Positions 33,369-43,300 of a DNA stretch of 64,000 bases are shown here, in pieces (the stretch's first letter is position 1; every line of letters starts with the position of its first letter). The position numbers were made by a program, and so were the translations under genes. The notes beneath the pieces were generated by a model that ran no database searches, was not told where the DNA came from, and saw only the letters and a list, made by a program, of their open reading frames with translations. The stretch comes from Chloroflexota bacterium (lineage in GTDB: Bacteria; Chloroflexota; Anaerolineae; Anaerolineales; Villigracilaceae), in assembly GCA_019873655.1 (NCBI GenBank), contig JAIOAU010000008.1, positions 37,852-101,851 of the forward strand. The letters are read 5' to 3'.

Positions 33369-35000
33369 ATGAAAGACTTCCTGCGCCGTCTTCTGCCTGC
33401 ACTGACCGCCCTGCTCCTCCTCTTGGGGGGCTGGAACGCGGCCGCATCCGCCGCCGGCCCGGCGGATGAATCCGCCACGCCCGAGGCCAGCCCGACCCCC
33501 GAACCCCCTCTGCCGCCTGCCGCCGCCCCCGAAGGCTACTACGCCGACGAAATCATCCTCGGCCTCCTGCCCGGCGTGGACGAGGCCGCCGTCGCCCCCT
33601 GCCTGGAAGCCGTCGGCGGAATCGTCGCCAGCCGCCTGGAAGCCCTTGACGCTCTGGTAGTGCGCCTGCCGGCCGGGACGCAGGATGCTGCCCTCGCCAG
33701 CCTGTCCGCCTGCCCCGGCGTGGACTACGCCGAACCCAACGGTACGGTGTACATCGCCGACCGCATCCCCAACGATCCCTACTACGCCAGCGACCAGTGG
33801 GGCCTGCCCGCCATCCGCGCCCCCCAGGGCTGGGACTACGAGACCGGTTCGAGCGCGGTCGTCATCGCCATCGTGGACACCGGCATCGACCTCGGCCACC
33901 CCGATCTGAGCGCCAAACTGGTCGCCGGGCGCAACATCCTCAACCCGATCCTGCCCCCCAACGACGACAACGGCCACGGCACGCACGTGGCGGGCATCGC
34001 CGCCGCCAGCAGCGACAACGGCCTGGGCGTGGCGGGCCTCTCCTGGGGGGCGCGCCTGATGCCGGTCAAGGTGCTCAACAGCGCCGGGTCGGGGACGTTT
34101 GCCAACCTGGCCGCCGGCATCGTCTGGGCGGCCGACAACGGCGCTCACGTCATCAACCTGAGCGTCGGCAGCGTCAACCCCTCCAGCCTGGTCGAGAACG
34201 CCATCGCCTACGCCCACGCCGCCGACGTGGTCATCGTCGCCGCGGCCGGCAACACCTGGGGCGGCGGCGTGCTCTACCCGGCCCGCTACGACCACGTCAT
34301 CGCCGTCTCGGCCGTCAGCCCGGGCAACGCCCTGTCGCCCTTCTCGGCGGTCGGCCCGCAAATCGACCTGGCCGCCCCCGGCGAGAGCATCTTCTCCACC
34401 TCGCCCGGCGGCGTCTATCTGAACCGCGACGGCACCTCCCAGGCCGCCGCCTACGTGGCCGGACTGGCCGCCATCCTGCGCGGCATGCCCGGCTGCGGTT
34501 CGGCCGACAACATCGAGTGGCTGATGGAATCGACCGCCCTCGACCTCGGCCCCGCCGGCCCGGACGCCCAGTTCGGCGCCGGATTGATTCAGGTGGACGC
34601 CGCCATCCTGACCCTCTACCAGCCGCCCACCCCCACCCCTCTGCCAACCCCCGCCTTCACCGCCGCCCCCGCCGTCCCCGGCGTCCCGGCGCGCCCCAGC
34701 CCGACCCCCAGCCTGGTCTCCTCCCCTCCAGCGCCGACTGCCTCCCCCGCCCCCAGCCCGACCGCCGCCGTCAGCCCAACGCTCTCGCCGACCGCCGTCC
34801 GCGGCGCGGACGAAACGCCCTCGCCCACGCCCGCCCCCGCCGGGCGCGACCGGCCGCGGGTCGAATCGCCGCTCCTGCTGTGCTACGGCTCCGGCCTGCT
34901 CGGCCTCGGCGTCCTGATCCTTCTGCTGGCGACGCGGCGGCGCCGCCCCGCCTCCCCCCGCTTACAGGTCGAAGTCTGGAGCAGAGACCGGGCCTCTTGA
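33369..35000 (+). CDS. Secreted, membrane-anchored subtilisin-family (S8) protease
   Basis: This 543-residue protein has a signal peptide (1-~28), a Pro-rich spacer, an I9-like propeptide region (about 55-125) and a subtilisin domain. Catalytic residues are Asp170 (IVDTGIDLGH), His203 (NGHGTHVAG), Asn295 (AAGNTWG) and Ser357 (GTSQAAAYVAG; the usual Met-Ala-Thr-Pro-His is changed). A long Pro/Thr/Ser stalk (about 417-500) leads to a membrane helix (LLLCYGSGLLGLGVLILLLA) and an Arg-rich cytoplasmic end, so the enzyme should face outward on the membrane. It opens a run of four different protease families. Confidence 0.9.
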   Translation: MKDFLRRLLPALTALLLLLGGWNAAASAAGPADESATPEASPTPEPPLPPAAAPEGYYADEIILGLLPGVDEAAVAPCLEAVGGIVASRLEALDALVVRLPAGTQDAALASLSACPGVDYAEPNGTVYIADRIPNDPYYASDQWGLPAIRAPQGWDYETGSSAVVIAIVDTGIDLGHPDLSAKLVAGRNILNPILPPNDDNGHGTHVAGIAAASSDNGLGVAGLSWGARLMPVKVLNSAGSGTFANLAAGIVWAADNGAHVINLSVGSVNPSSLVENAIAYAHAADVVIVAAAGNTWGGGVLYPARYDHVIAVSAVSPGNALSPFSAVGPQIDLAAPGESIFSTSPGGVYLNRDGTSQAAAYVAGLAAILRGMPGCGSADNIEWLMESTALDLGPAGPDAQFGAGLIQVDAAILTLYQPPTPTPLPTPAFTAAPAVPGVPARPSPTPSLVSSPPAPTASPAPSPTAAVSPTLSPTAVRGADETPSPTPAPAGRDRPRVESPLLLCYGSGLLGLGVLILLLATRRRRPASPRLQVEVWSRDRAS

Positions 35001-35026
35001 CTCGAAGAGACCCGGCCTTTTCGTTT
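34986..35026 (+). terminator. Terminator of the S8 protease gene
   Basis: Stem GACCGGGCCTCTT (34986-34998) against AAGAGACCCGGCC (35005-35017), with two imperfect pairs, then TTTTCGTTT. The stop codon lies in the loop. Confidence 0.75.
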
Positions 35027-35301
35027 AAATCATCCCGCCTGCCGGATAACAAATTCGTTAACCCGTCCCTCCCGCCGCAGAGAGACGCTATAATGCTCTT
35101 AGAGCCTCTCCGAAGAATCTGGAGGGCCTCCTTCCCAGCCCGCTGGGCGGCTCTTCTCGGGCAGGCGATTCCTTCTTCCTGCTGGCCTCGGACGACAAAA
35201 AATAGGTATTTTCTCTTATTCCAATCCTGGCTCTTTTCATGCAAAATTCGAAGTAGAGACCTTTCGCCCATCCCTGCCACAGAACTTTATTGGAGTATCC
35301 C
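35027..35301. other. Leader region of the C1A protease gene
   Basis: No gene is seen. An exact TATAAT at 35089-35094 is the best -10 candidate, without a good -35, giving a leader of about 200 bases. TTGGAG precedes the next ATG and serves as the ribosome site. Confidence 0.35.
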
Positions 35302-38300
35302 ATGAACACCAACCGCCGCTTCTTGTTCTTGCTCCTGATTGCCTGTTCGCTGTTCCTGACAGGGAGCGTCCTCTCCGTGGAGAGGGCCGGCGTCCCGCGG
35401 CTGCGCGCCATCAGCGACCCGGCGGCCGTGTACTGCCGCGACCTGGGCTACGAGTCGCGCCTGATCGAGAACGAGGACGGCTCCGCCATGGGCGCCTGCG
35501 TGATGCCCGATGGTACGATCTGCGAAGAATGGGCCTTCCTGGCCGGAAGATGCGGCCAGGAATTTTCGTACTGCGCCCAACAAGGATACGGGATTCGCAC
35601 CGTCAGCGGCGGCGAAGGGGGATTCGGCGAAGAATATGCCGTCTGCGTGGACGCCGAAGGGCAGGACGTCGGCGCGGTGGAAGAATTGAGCCATCTGCGC
35701 GAAAAGGTCATCGCCTGCGAAGGCGAAGACTTGATGGAAGTGCTGCCAGCCTCCGTCCCGCTCGGCGAAGAGGTCCTGGCGCAAACGGTCGTTACGCCGC
35801 CGTCCTCCTTCGACTGGCGCAACTTCCAGGGCATCGACTGGCTGACTCCCGTCCGCTACCAGGGCAGTTGCGGCAGTTGTTGGGCCTTTGCAGCCGTCGG
35901 CGGGGTCGAGGCGGCCATCAACATCCAGAATCACAACCCCAATCTGGATTACAACCTCTCGGAACAAGTCCTGGTCTCCGATTGTTCCTCGGCCGGTTCG
36001 TGTTGCGGCGGCTGGCATAGCAGCGCCCTGGATTACGCCGTCAACCCCGGCCTCCCCGACGAAGCCTGCATGCCCTACGCGGACAGTTCCTGCAATTGCG
36101 ACGCCGGCTGCCAGAGCACGCGCACCTGCGCCCAGCGTTGCAGCGACTGGAGCAACCGCTCGGTGCGCATCCAGGCCTATGGGCCGGTCAGCAACAACGC
36201 CACCGCCATCAAGCAGGCGCTGATCACCTACGGCCCCCTGCCCGCCGCCATGTACATCAGCGGCAGTTACGTGGACGGCAACGGCATTCTGCGCTGCTCG
36301 GACGATACCCGCCTCGACCACTCCATCGTCATCGCCGGGTACAACGACGCCGGCGGTTACTGGATCATCCGCAACAGTTGGGGCACCAGTTGGCGAGAAT
36401 CCGGCTACGGGAAGGTCGGATACGGCGAATGCAACATCGAAAACTACGTCTATTACGTCCAGGCCAGCGTCAACAACGCCTGCCCCGTCGTCAACGGCGA
36501 AGTGCGGCTGTATGAGTCCTGGAATTGCGGCGGCTCCTATGTCTCGCGCAATACGGCCGGCCTCTGGGATTTCAGCCCCGTCTTCAACGACCAGGCCGAG
36601 GCGCTGGCCATCCCGTCCGGCTGGTCGGTGAGACTCTACCTGCACAACAGCGAGGCCAGCCCGAGCATCTGTTACACCGCCTCGGACATGGACTTGTGGA
36701 ACGATACCTTCAGCGATGGAACGACGGTCGCCAACCAGGCCACCTGGGCGCGCGTCTACACCAGCCCCAACTGTGTGGACGGTCCGGGCGTCCCCGTCCT
36801 GAACAGCCCGGCCAACGGCGCGACCCTCAACCGCACCGACAACGTCACCCTGACCTGGAACGCTGCCAGCGGCGCTGCCCAGTATTATGTCGAGTTCTGG
36901 GGCGGGCCGAATATCAACATCAATTCGGGCTGGACGGCCAACACCTCCTGGGCCATCGGCGCGCAGTGGGGCGGCGTCTACCAGTGGCGGGTCAAAGCCC
37001 GCGACAGCAGCGGCGTGGAGAGCGGCTGGAGCGAGACGCGCACCCTCACCGTCCGCTACGGCGCGCCCTCCAACCTGAGCGCCTCGGTCGTCTCCGGCAG
37101 CCAAATCAACCTTTCCTGGAGCGCCTCCGCCGACGCCCCCGGCAACATTGACGGCTACCGCATCTACCGCAACGGCGCGCCCATCGCCACCGTGAACAGT
37201 TCTACCACCACCTACAACGACACCGGCCTCTCCTGCAGCACACAGTATACCTATGAAGTCAAGGCCTACCGCGGCGCGCTGGAATCCAACCCCAGCAACG
37301 CCGTCTCTCCGGCCACCCCCGCCTGCCCGGCGATCCCGGCCCCGCCCAGCAATGTGGTCGTCGCGGCCACGACCGCCCATTCGATCACCCTGCGCTGGCA
37401 GGACAACTCGAACAACGAAACCGGCTTCCGCATCTACAAGTGGGGCTACAACGGCGCGGCCTGGGGGTTCTACTACTACGCCTCGGTCGGCGCAAACGTC
37501 ACCACCTTCACCGACAGCGGCCTCGACTGCGACAACGACTTCAACTACTACGAAATCAGCGCCTACAACGAATACGGCGAATCGGCGCATACCTTCTGGG
37601 TGCAGGGAATCACCGCCGCCTGTCCGGTCGTCCCGCATGACGACTTCGCCGCCCCCCTCGTCATCACCCAGACGCCCTATACGCATACGGCGGATGTCTC
37701 GGGCGCGACCAGCGCCGCAGACGACCCGCCGCTCGCCGCCTGCAACCGCGGCCCCGGCCGGGCGACCGTCTGGTACCGTCTCACGACCTCCCACCCCGGC
37801 AGCCTCTCGCTGGACACCATCGGCAGCAATTACGATACCATGCTGGCCGTATGGACCGGAACGCGCAACAACCTGACCCTCGTCGCCTGCAACGACGATC
37901 GGCCTTCTGACCTGCAATCCGAAATCAACGTCTTCCTCCCGGCCGCCAACACCTACTACATCGAAGTCGCCGAATACGCCTACGCCGCCGCCGGTCCCAC
38001 CCAGGCGGCGGGACCCGACCTGACCGATCACGAAGTGAACGCCCAGGCTGTCCGCCTGCTCACCCTGAACGTCCGCTTCGCGCCGATCCTGCCCCTCGCC
38101 CCCGGCGCGTACGAGAATACCAACGCCAACATCGCCTACCTCGGCGCCTGGCAGACCTACACCGGCAGCGGCCCCACCAGCAACACTCTCCACTACTCCA
38201 CCGCCATCGGCGATGAAGCCATCTTCCGGATCGACGGCAACCGCTTCCGCCTCACCTACACCGGCCACATCAACCGCGGCGCGGCCGAAATCTACGTGGA

Positions 38301-39606
38301 CGGCGTCCTCTACGCCACCCTCAACCAGTACAACAGCAGCCTGGCCTGGCAGCGCACCTGGACCAGCGGCATCCTGCCCGGCCCCACGCCCCACATCGTC
38401 CGCATCGTCCACAAGACCGGCACGTACATCGACATCGACGCCGTCACCGTCATGAACGTCCCGCCGCCCGCGCCCCTCAACCCCGGGACGTACGAAGATA
38501 CCGACACCAACATCGTCTATTCCTCCGGCTGGCTGCCCTATACCGCCAGCGGCCCGACCGCCAACAGCCTCCAATACTCCACCACCATCGGCAGCGAGGC
38601 CTCCTTCCAGATCAACGGCAACCGCTTCAGCCTCACCTACACCGGCCACACCAACCGCGGGACGGTCGAAATCTACGTGGACGGCGCGCTCTACGCCACC
38701 CTCAACCAGTACGCTTCCAGTCTCACCTGGCAGCGCGCCTGGACCAGCGGCATCCTGCCCGGCGCCACGCCTCACACCGTCCGCATCGTCCACAAGTCCG
38801 GCGCGGTCGTGGACCTGGACGCCGTCGCCGTCATGAACGTCCCGCCGCCCGCGCCCCTCAACCCCGGGACGTACGAGGACACCAACACCAACATCGTCTA
38901 TTCCGCCGGCTGGCTGCCCTACAACGCCAGCGGCCCGACCGCCAACACCCTCCAATACTCCACCACCATCGGCAGCGAGGCCGCCTTCCAGATCAACGGC
39001 AACCGCTTCAGCCTCACCTACACCGGCCACACCAACCGCGGGACGGTCGAAATCTACGTGGACGGCGCGCTCTACGCCACCCTCAACCAGTACGCTTCCA
39101 GCCTTACCTGGCAGCGCATCTGGACCAGCGGCATCCTCCCCGGCGCCACGCCTCACACCGTCCGCATCGTCCACAAGTCCGGCGCGGTCGTGGACCTGGA
39201 CGCCGTCACCGTCATGAACGTCCCGCCGCCCGCGCCCCTCAACCCCGGGACGTACGAAGATACCGACACCAACATCGTCTATTCCTCCGGCTGGCTGCCC
39301 TACAACGCCAGCGGCCCGACCAACAATACCCTCCAATACTCCACCACCATCGGCAGCGAGGCCTCCTTCCAGATCAACGGCAACCGCTTCAGCCTCACCT
39401 ACACCGGCCACACCAACCGCGGGACGGCCGAAATCTACGTGGACGGCGCCCTCTACGCCACCCTCAACCAGTACGCTTCCAGCCTTACCTGGCAGCGCAT
39501 CTGGACCAGCGGCATCCTCCCCGGCGCCACGCCCCACACCATCCGCATCGTCCACAAGACCGGCACCTACATCGACATCGACGCCATCACCGTCCACGCG
39601 CCGTAG
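35302..39606 (+). CDS. Secreted papain-like (C1A) protease with DUF333, Fn3-like and four 127-residue repeats
   Basis: This 1434-residue protein has a signal peptide (1-~25). A DUF333-like Cys-rich segment (about 43-100; YCRDLGY ... GTICEEWAFLAGRCG) is followed by a partial second copy. The C1A domain (about 168-390) has Gln187, Cys193 (QGSCGSCWAF), His340 (LDHSIVIAGY) and Asn358 (IIRNSWGTSW). Two or three Fn3-like domains and a pre-peptidase-like segment (FAAPLVITQTPYTHTADVSG) come next. Four repeats (from residue 932) run to the C-terminus. There is no LPXTG, membrane anchor or PEP-CTERM end. The ATG at 35302 is set by the signal peptide and GGAG. Confidence 0.88.
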   Translation: MNTNRRFLFLLLIACSLFLTGSVLSVERAGVPRLRAISDPAAVYCRDLGYESRLIENEDGSAMGACVMPDGTICEEWAFLAGRCGQEFSYCAQQGYGIRTVSGGEGGFGEEYAVCVDAEGQDVGAVEELSHLREKVIACEGEDLMEVLPASVPLGEEVLAQTVVTPPSSFDWRNFQGIDWLTPVRYQGSCGSCWAFAAVGGVEAAINIQNHNPNLDYNLSEQVLVSDCSSAGSCCGGWHSSALDYAVNPGLPDEACMPYADSSCNCDAGCQSTRTCAQRCSDWSNRSVRIQAYGPVSNNATAIKQALITYGPLPAAMYISGSYVDGNGILRCSDDTRLDHSIVIAGYNDAGGYWIIRNSWGTSWRESGYGKVGYGECNIENYVYYVQASVNNACPVVNGEVRLYESWNCGGSYVSRNTAGLWDFSPVFNDQAEALAIPSGWSVRLYLHNSEASPSICYTASDMDLWNDTFSDGTTVANQATWARVYTSPNCVDGPGVPVLNSPANGATLNRTDNVTLTWNAASGAAQYYVEFWGGPNININSGWTANTSWAIGAQWGGVYQWRVKARDSSGVESGWSETRTLTVRYGAPSNLSASVVSGSQINLSWSASADAPGNIDGYRIYRNGAPIATVNSSTTTYNDTGLSCSTQYTYEVKAYRGALESNPSNAVSPATPACPAIPAPPSNVVVAATTAHSITLRWQDNSNNETGFRIYKWGYNGAAWGFYYYASVGANVTTFTDSGLDCDNDFNYYEISAYNEYGESAHTFWVQGITAACPVVPHDDFAAPLVITQTPYTHTADVSGATSAADDPPLAACNRGPGRATVWYRLTTSHPGSLSLDTIGSNYDTMLAVWTGTRNNLTLVACNDDRPSDLQSEINVFLPAANTYYIEVAEYAYAAAGPTQAAGPDLTDHEVNAQAVRLLTLNVRFAPILPLAPGAYENTNANIAYLGAWQTYTGSGPTSNTLHYSTAIGDEAIFRIDGNRFRLTYTGHINRGAAEIYVDGVLYATLNQYNSSLAWQRTWTSGILPGPTPHIVRIVHKTGTYIDIDAVTVMNVPPPAPLNPGTYEDTDTNIVYSSGWLPYTASGPTANSLQYSTTIGSEASFQINGNRFSLTYTGHTNRGTVEIYVDGALYATLNQYASSLTWQRAWTSGILPGATPHTVRIVHKSGAVVDLDAVAVMNVPPPAPLNPGTYEDTNTNIVYSAGWLPYNASGPTANTLQYSTTIGSEAAFQINGNRFSLTYTGHTNRGTVEIYVDGALYATLNQYASSLTWQRIWTSGILPGATPHTVRIVHKSGAVVDLDAVTVMNVPPPAPLNPGTYEDTDTNIVYSSGWLPYNASGPTNNTLQYSTTIGSEASFQINGNRFSLTYTGHTNRGTAEIYVDGALYATLNQYASSLTWQRIWTSGILPGATPHTIRIVHKTGTYIDIDAITVHAP
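38095..39603 (+). repeat. Four in-frame 381-bp repeats encoding the shared module (C1A protease)
   Basis: Units start at 38095, 38476, 38857 and 39238, exactly 381 bp apart. The last is shorter because the protein ends. Each encodes the pattern GxYEDTNTNIVY-W...SFQINGNRFSLTY...EIYVDGALYATLNQY...TPHTVRIVHKSG...DLDAVTV and a PPPAP linker. Units 2-4 are nearly identical. The strand pattern and the YVDG and DA motifs suggest a galactose-binding-like beta-sandwich; this is inference. Confidence 0.9.
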
Positions 39607-39629
39607 CAAGCGCCGGTCGAGCAGACCCC

Positions 39630-39670
39630 GCCTCCCCCTGGAGTCAACCGCAGGGGGAGGCTTCTTATTT
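39630..39670 (+). terminator. Terminator of the C1A protease gene
   Basis: Perfect 11-bp stem GCCTCCCCCTG (39630-39640) and CAGGGGGAGGC (39651-39661), then TTCTTATTT. Confidence 0.8.
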
Positions 39671-39692
39671 CAGGCCGGATGACCCGTCTCTG

Positions 39693-40018
39693 CCGTTAAA
39701 CCGGTGACACGGGCCGATTAAACACGTTTAACGCCGCCGTTAAGCCAGGGACACGGGCCGGTTAAACACGTTTAACGCCGCCGTTAAGCCAGGGACACGG
39801 GCCGGTTAAACACGTTTAACGCCGCCGCAAAGCCAGCGATGCGAGCCGGTTAAGCATGCTTAACGCCGCTGCAAAGCCAGCGATGCGAGCCGGTTAAGCA
39901 CGCTTAACGCCGCTGCAAAGCCAGCGATGCGAGCCGGTTAAGCACGCTTAACGCCGCCGCAAAGCCAGCGATGCGAGCCGGTTAAGCCGCTTTACCCGCC
40001 GGTTAAGCCGCTTTGCCA
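39693..40018. repeat. Tandem array of 44-bp units with GTTAAAC/GTTTAAC palindromes
   Basis: About seven units of roughly 44 bp lie between the C1A and M23 protease genes. Early units read GCCGCCGTTAAGCCAGGGAC and then a palindrome GTTAAACACGTTTAAC. Later units drift together to GCAAAGCCAGCGATGCGAGC and GTTAAGCACGCTTAAC, the palindrome changing symmetrically. A related array lies at 57997-58147. No coding capacity. Confidence 0.8.
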
Positions 40019-40021
40019 TTT

Positions 40022-40052
40022 GTTTCTTCGGGGGCTAAGCCCCCGAAGAAAC
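40022..40052. repeat. Perfect 14-bp G/C hairpin
   Basis: Arms GTTTCTTCGGGGGC (40022-40035) and GCCCCCGAAGAAAC (40039-40052) pair perfectly around TAA. The core is the same as in the tandem array at 20183-20364. The rest of this 700-base gap, to 40306, shows only a possible -10 TACAAT at 40152-40157 and the ribosome site AAAAGGAGAAAG before the next gene. Confidence 0.6.
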
Positions 40053-40306
40053 AGGTAAGCCCCCGACGAAAAAGGGCAGGATAGGGCAGGATGCGATCCC
40101 GCCTGCCATTTTTGCCATGAAATCGACTCGCACCCCCCTCCCCGTATCCGGTACAATGAAAGCCCGTCATGAAATGTAGGTAAAATATCTCACTTGCAAT
40201 CCAGGGCAGGGCAGGGTATACAAGAATTGGATGAATGGGCAGGCCGCCTGCGGCTTGCAGACCCGCTTTTATCGGCGCCTGTTTCGGGTAGAAAAGGAGA
40301 AAGACG

Positions 40307-43300
40307 ATGAACACCAACGGACGACTCTTGCGCATTCTGACCGGCGCGCTGACCCTGGCCCTGCTGCTGACCGTCCTGGGCGCGGTCCCGGCCCGCCCCG
40401 CCCACGCCCAGACGGGCGGCCTGAGCGCCGCCGTCCTCTCCGACGGCCAGTTCGTCTACGGCCCCAACGCCTACGACTTCGACCTGACCGCCTGGCTGGA
40501 GGCCAACGCCCCCCACCTCCTGCCCTACGCCGCCGCCCTGGAGGGCACCGCCGGGTACGCCAGCGTCAACCCGCGCCTGCTGCTCGTCCTGATGGAACTG
40601 CGCGCCGGCCTGGTCTCGAACCCCGCCGCCGACCCCGCCAACCCCTTCGGCTGGACGCAGAGCGGCTTCGACGCCCAACTGGAGGCCGCCGCCGAAGTCC
40701 TGACCAGCGCCTACTACCTGCACCTGCACCACTACTCGGCCCTCGACCCCGCCGACCGCAGCCTGCCGCCCATCCCCCTGGCCGACGGCAGCGAACTGGC
40801 CGTCGCCCCCGAAGTCAACGCCGGCACCTACGCCGTCCTGGCCTTCCTGGCCCAGACCGAGACCGCCGAGGCCCTGCCCGCCGCCCTCGAACCCTTCCCG
40901 GCCGTTTGGGCGGCCCTCTTCCCCGACGACGACCCGCTCGACGAATCCAACCAGGTCTATATCCCCGGCTCGCTCATGGCCCAGGCCGTCCCCCCGCCCT
41001 CTCTCCTGCAATTCCCCTACCCGCGCGGCGAAGCCTGGTATTTCGGAGGCGTCCATCACGTCTTGGGATATAGCGGTTCGGATGCTTCTTCCATCGACTT
41101 CTGGAAGGTCTGGCTTCCCTGGACTCCCACCCCCGATACCAGCCAAATGTGGGTGGTGGCCGCCCACAGCGGCTGGGCGCAGGCCCAATCCTCCTGCCGT
41201 TTCATCATCTATACCAACCCCGATAGAACCGGCTGGGCCACCCGTTACTACCACCTGGAAAACATCCAGAGTCCCTACCCGCCCGCCTGGAACAGCCCGC
41301 TCTTCCTCATCGCCCAGAACGCCCGCATCGGCAACCTGGCGCGCACACAGGCCCAGGCCATCTGCGACGGCGGCGCCGCTGACTTCCCGCACGTCCACTT
41401 CAGCCTGATCTACAACGGCAGTTATGTTCCATTCCCGTACCCACGACCAGAGGGGGAGGGGTTTACCGCCATCGCCGGCGCAGCCCTCTCCGGCTGGGTG
41501 GTGTATCCTCACTACGACGCTTCCAACAATCTGGTGCCTTACAGCAATCAAACCTATCTCCGCCGCGGCACACAGACGGTCTATGCCTATCAATCTCGCA
41601 TTCTCAACGACTACTCCCCCCTGACGCCCACGCCCCTCAGCCCGGCCAACGGGGCGGTGATTCCCCGCACCTCGCCGGTCGTCCTCTCCTGGAGCGCCCC
41701 GCCCGACGCCGCCGAATACTTCGTCGAACTGCGCCGCGACGGCAACCTGGTGGCCGACTCCGGCTGGATCACGACCACCAGTTACGACTTCGGCCTCCGG
41801 CCGGGCGGAACCTACACCTGGCGCGTCAAAGCCCGCGACGCAACCTCCTACGAAAGCCCGTGGAGCGAGGCCTGGATGCTGACCGTCTCCATCCCCGACC
41901 TGGCCGTCACCGGCCTGAGCGCCTCGCCCAGCCTGGCCGCCGTCGGCCAGCCGGTGACCGTCTCGGTGACCGTGACCAACCTGGGGACCGAGGCCGTCGC
42001 CTCCGATTTCCGCGTCGACCTGTACCTGGACAACGCCCCGGCCGCCTGCGGCGATTTCGGCGGCTACTCGGCCGCCCTCTCCGGCCTGGCCGCCGGCGCC
42101 TCCCAAACCCTGACCTTCAACCTGCCCGCCTTCCCCGCCACCGGCGACCACACCCTGCGCGCCTACGCCGACTCGGCCTGCGTCATCGAGGAGGCCGGCG
42201 AAATCAACAACCAGGCCGGGCCGCTCGCCCTGGGCGTGCGCGAAATCCTCGCTCCCGGCTACTACGACGACACCGATCCCAACATCGTCTACACCGGCGA
42301 CTGGGACACCTGGACCAGCGAAGACCTCTCCGGCGGCAGCGCCCACTTCTCACAGGCCCAGGGCAGCGCCGCCGAGTTCATCATCGCTGGCAGCCAGTTC
42401 ACCCTGATCTACACGAAAGACAACGAATACGGCGAGATGGACATCTACGTGGACGGCGCCTATCTCGCCACCATCAACCAGGACTCGGACCCGAACGCCA
42501 CGTACTTCCAGCAAACCTGGACCAGCCCCAACCTGGGCCCCGGCCCGCACCTCGTCCGCCTGGTGCAGAAAGCGCCGGGTCTCCTGGAAATGGTGGAGGT
42601 GGACGCCGTCCACGTCCCGCCCGCGCCGGTCAGCAATTTGCAGGCCTCCTACGCCTACAACCCCGGCCGCGTCCTCCTGACCTGGACGCTCTCGCCCGAC
42701 GACAACCGCATCGACGGCTACCGCATCTTCCGCAACGGCGTCCCGGTGGGCGAAGTCCTGCCGGGCGTCAACACCTTCACCGACACGGACGCCACCTGCA
42801 ACACCACCGACACCTACACCGTCCGCGCCTACATTACTATCGACGAGGACGAATTCGTCTACTCCTCGCCGGTGAGCGTCCCCTTCACCACCGGCGTCTG
42901 CCCGCCGGCGGCCTTCAGCAAGACCGCGCCCGCCGACAAAGCCACGGGCGTCTCGCTGACGCCCACCCTGACCTGGGCCGCCAGCAGCGGGGCCAGCGGC
43001 TACGAATACTGCCTCGGAACCTCCAGCGGGGCCTGCAACCTCGTCCCCTGGACTTCGACCGGCAGCAACACCCAGGTCACGCTCGCCAGCGGCCTGCTGG
43101 AGGGCGGCACCACCTACTACTGGCAGGTGCGCGCCTCGAACATCGCCGGGACGACCCTCGCCAACGGCGGGACGTGGTGGTCCTTCACCACCCTCGCCCC
43201 CGACCTGGTCGTCACCGGCATCACCGTCACGCCCGCCCTGCCGCTCCAGGGCCAGCAGGTCACCATCGAGGTCGCCATCCGCAACCAGGGCACCGGCCCG

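Noticed and set aside
35027..35301. Possible riboswitch in the leader of the C1A protease gene
   Set aside because: No conserved aptamer core could be recognised; only a -10-like TATAAT and ordinary short stems are visible.
39693..40018. Repeat array considered as a CRISPR
   Set aside because: Units are directly tandem without unique spacers, and no cas genes are present.
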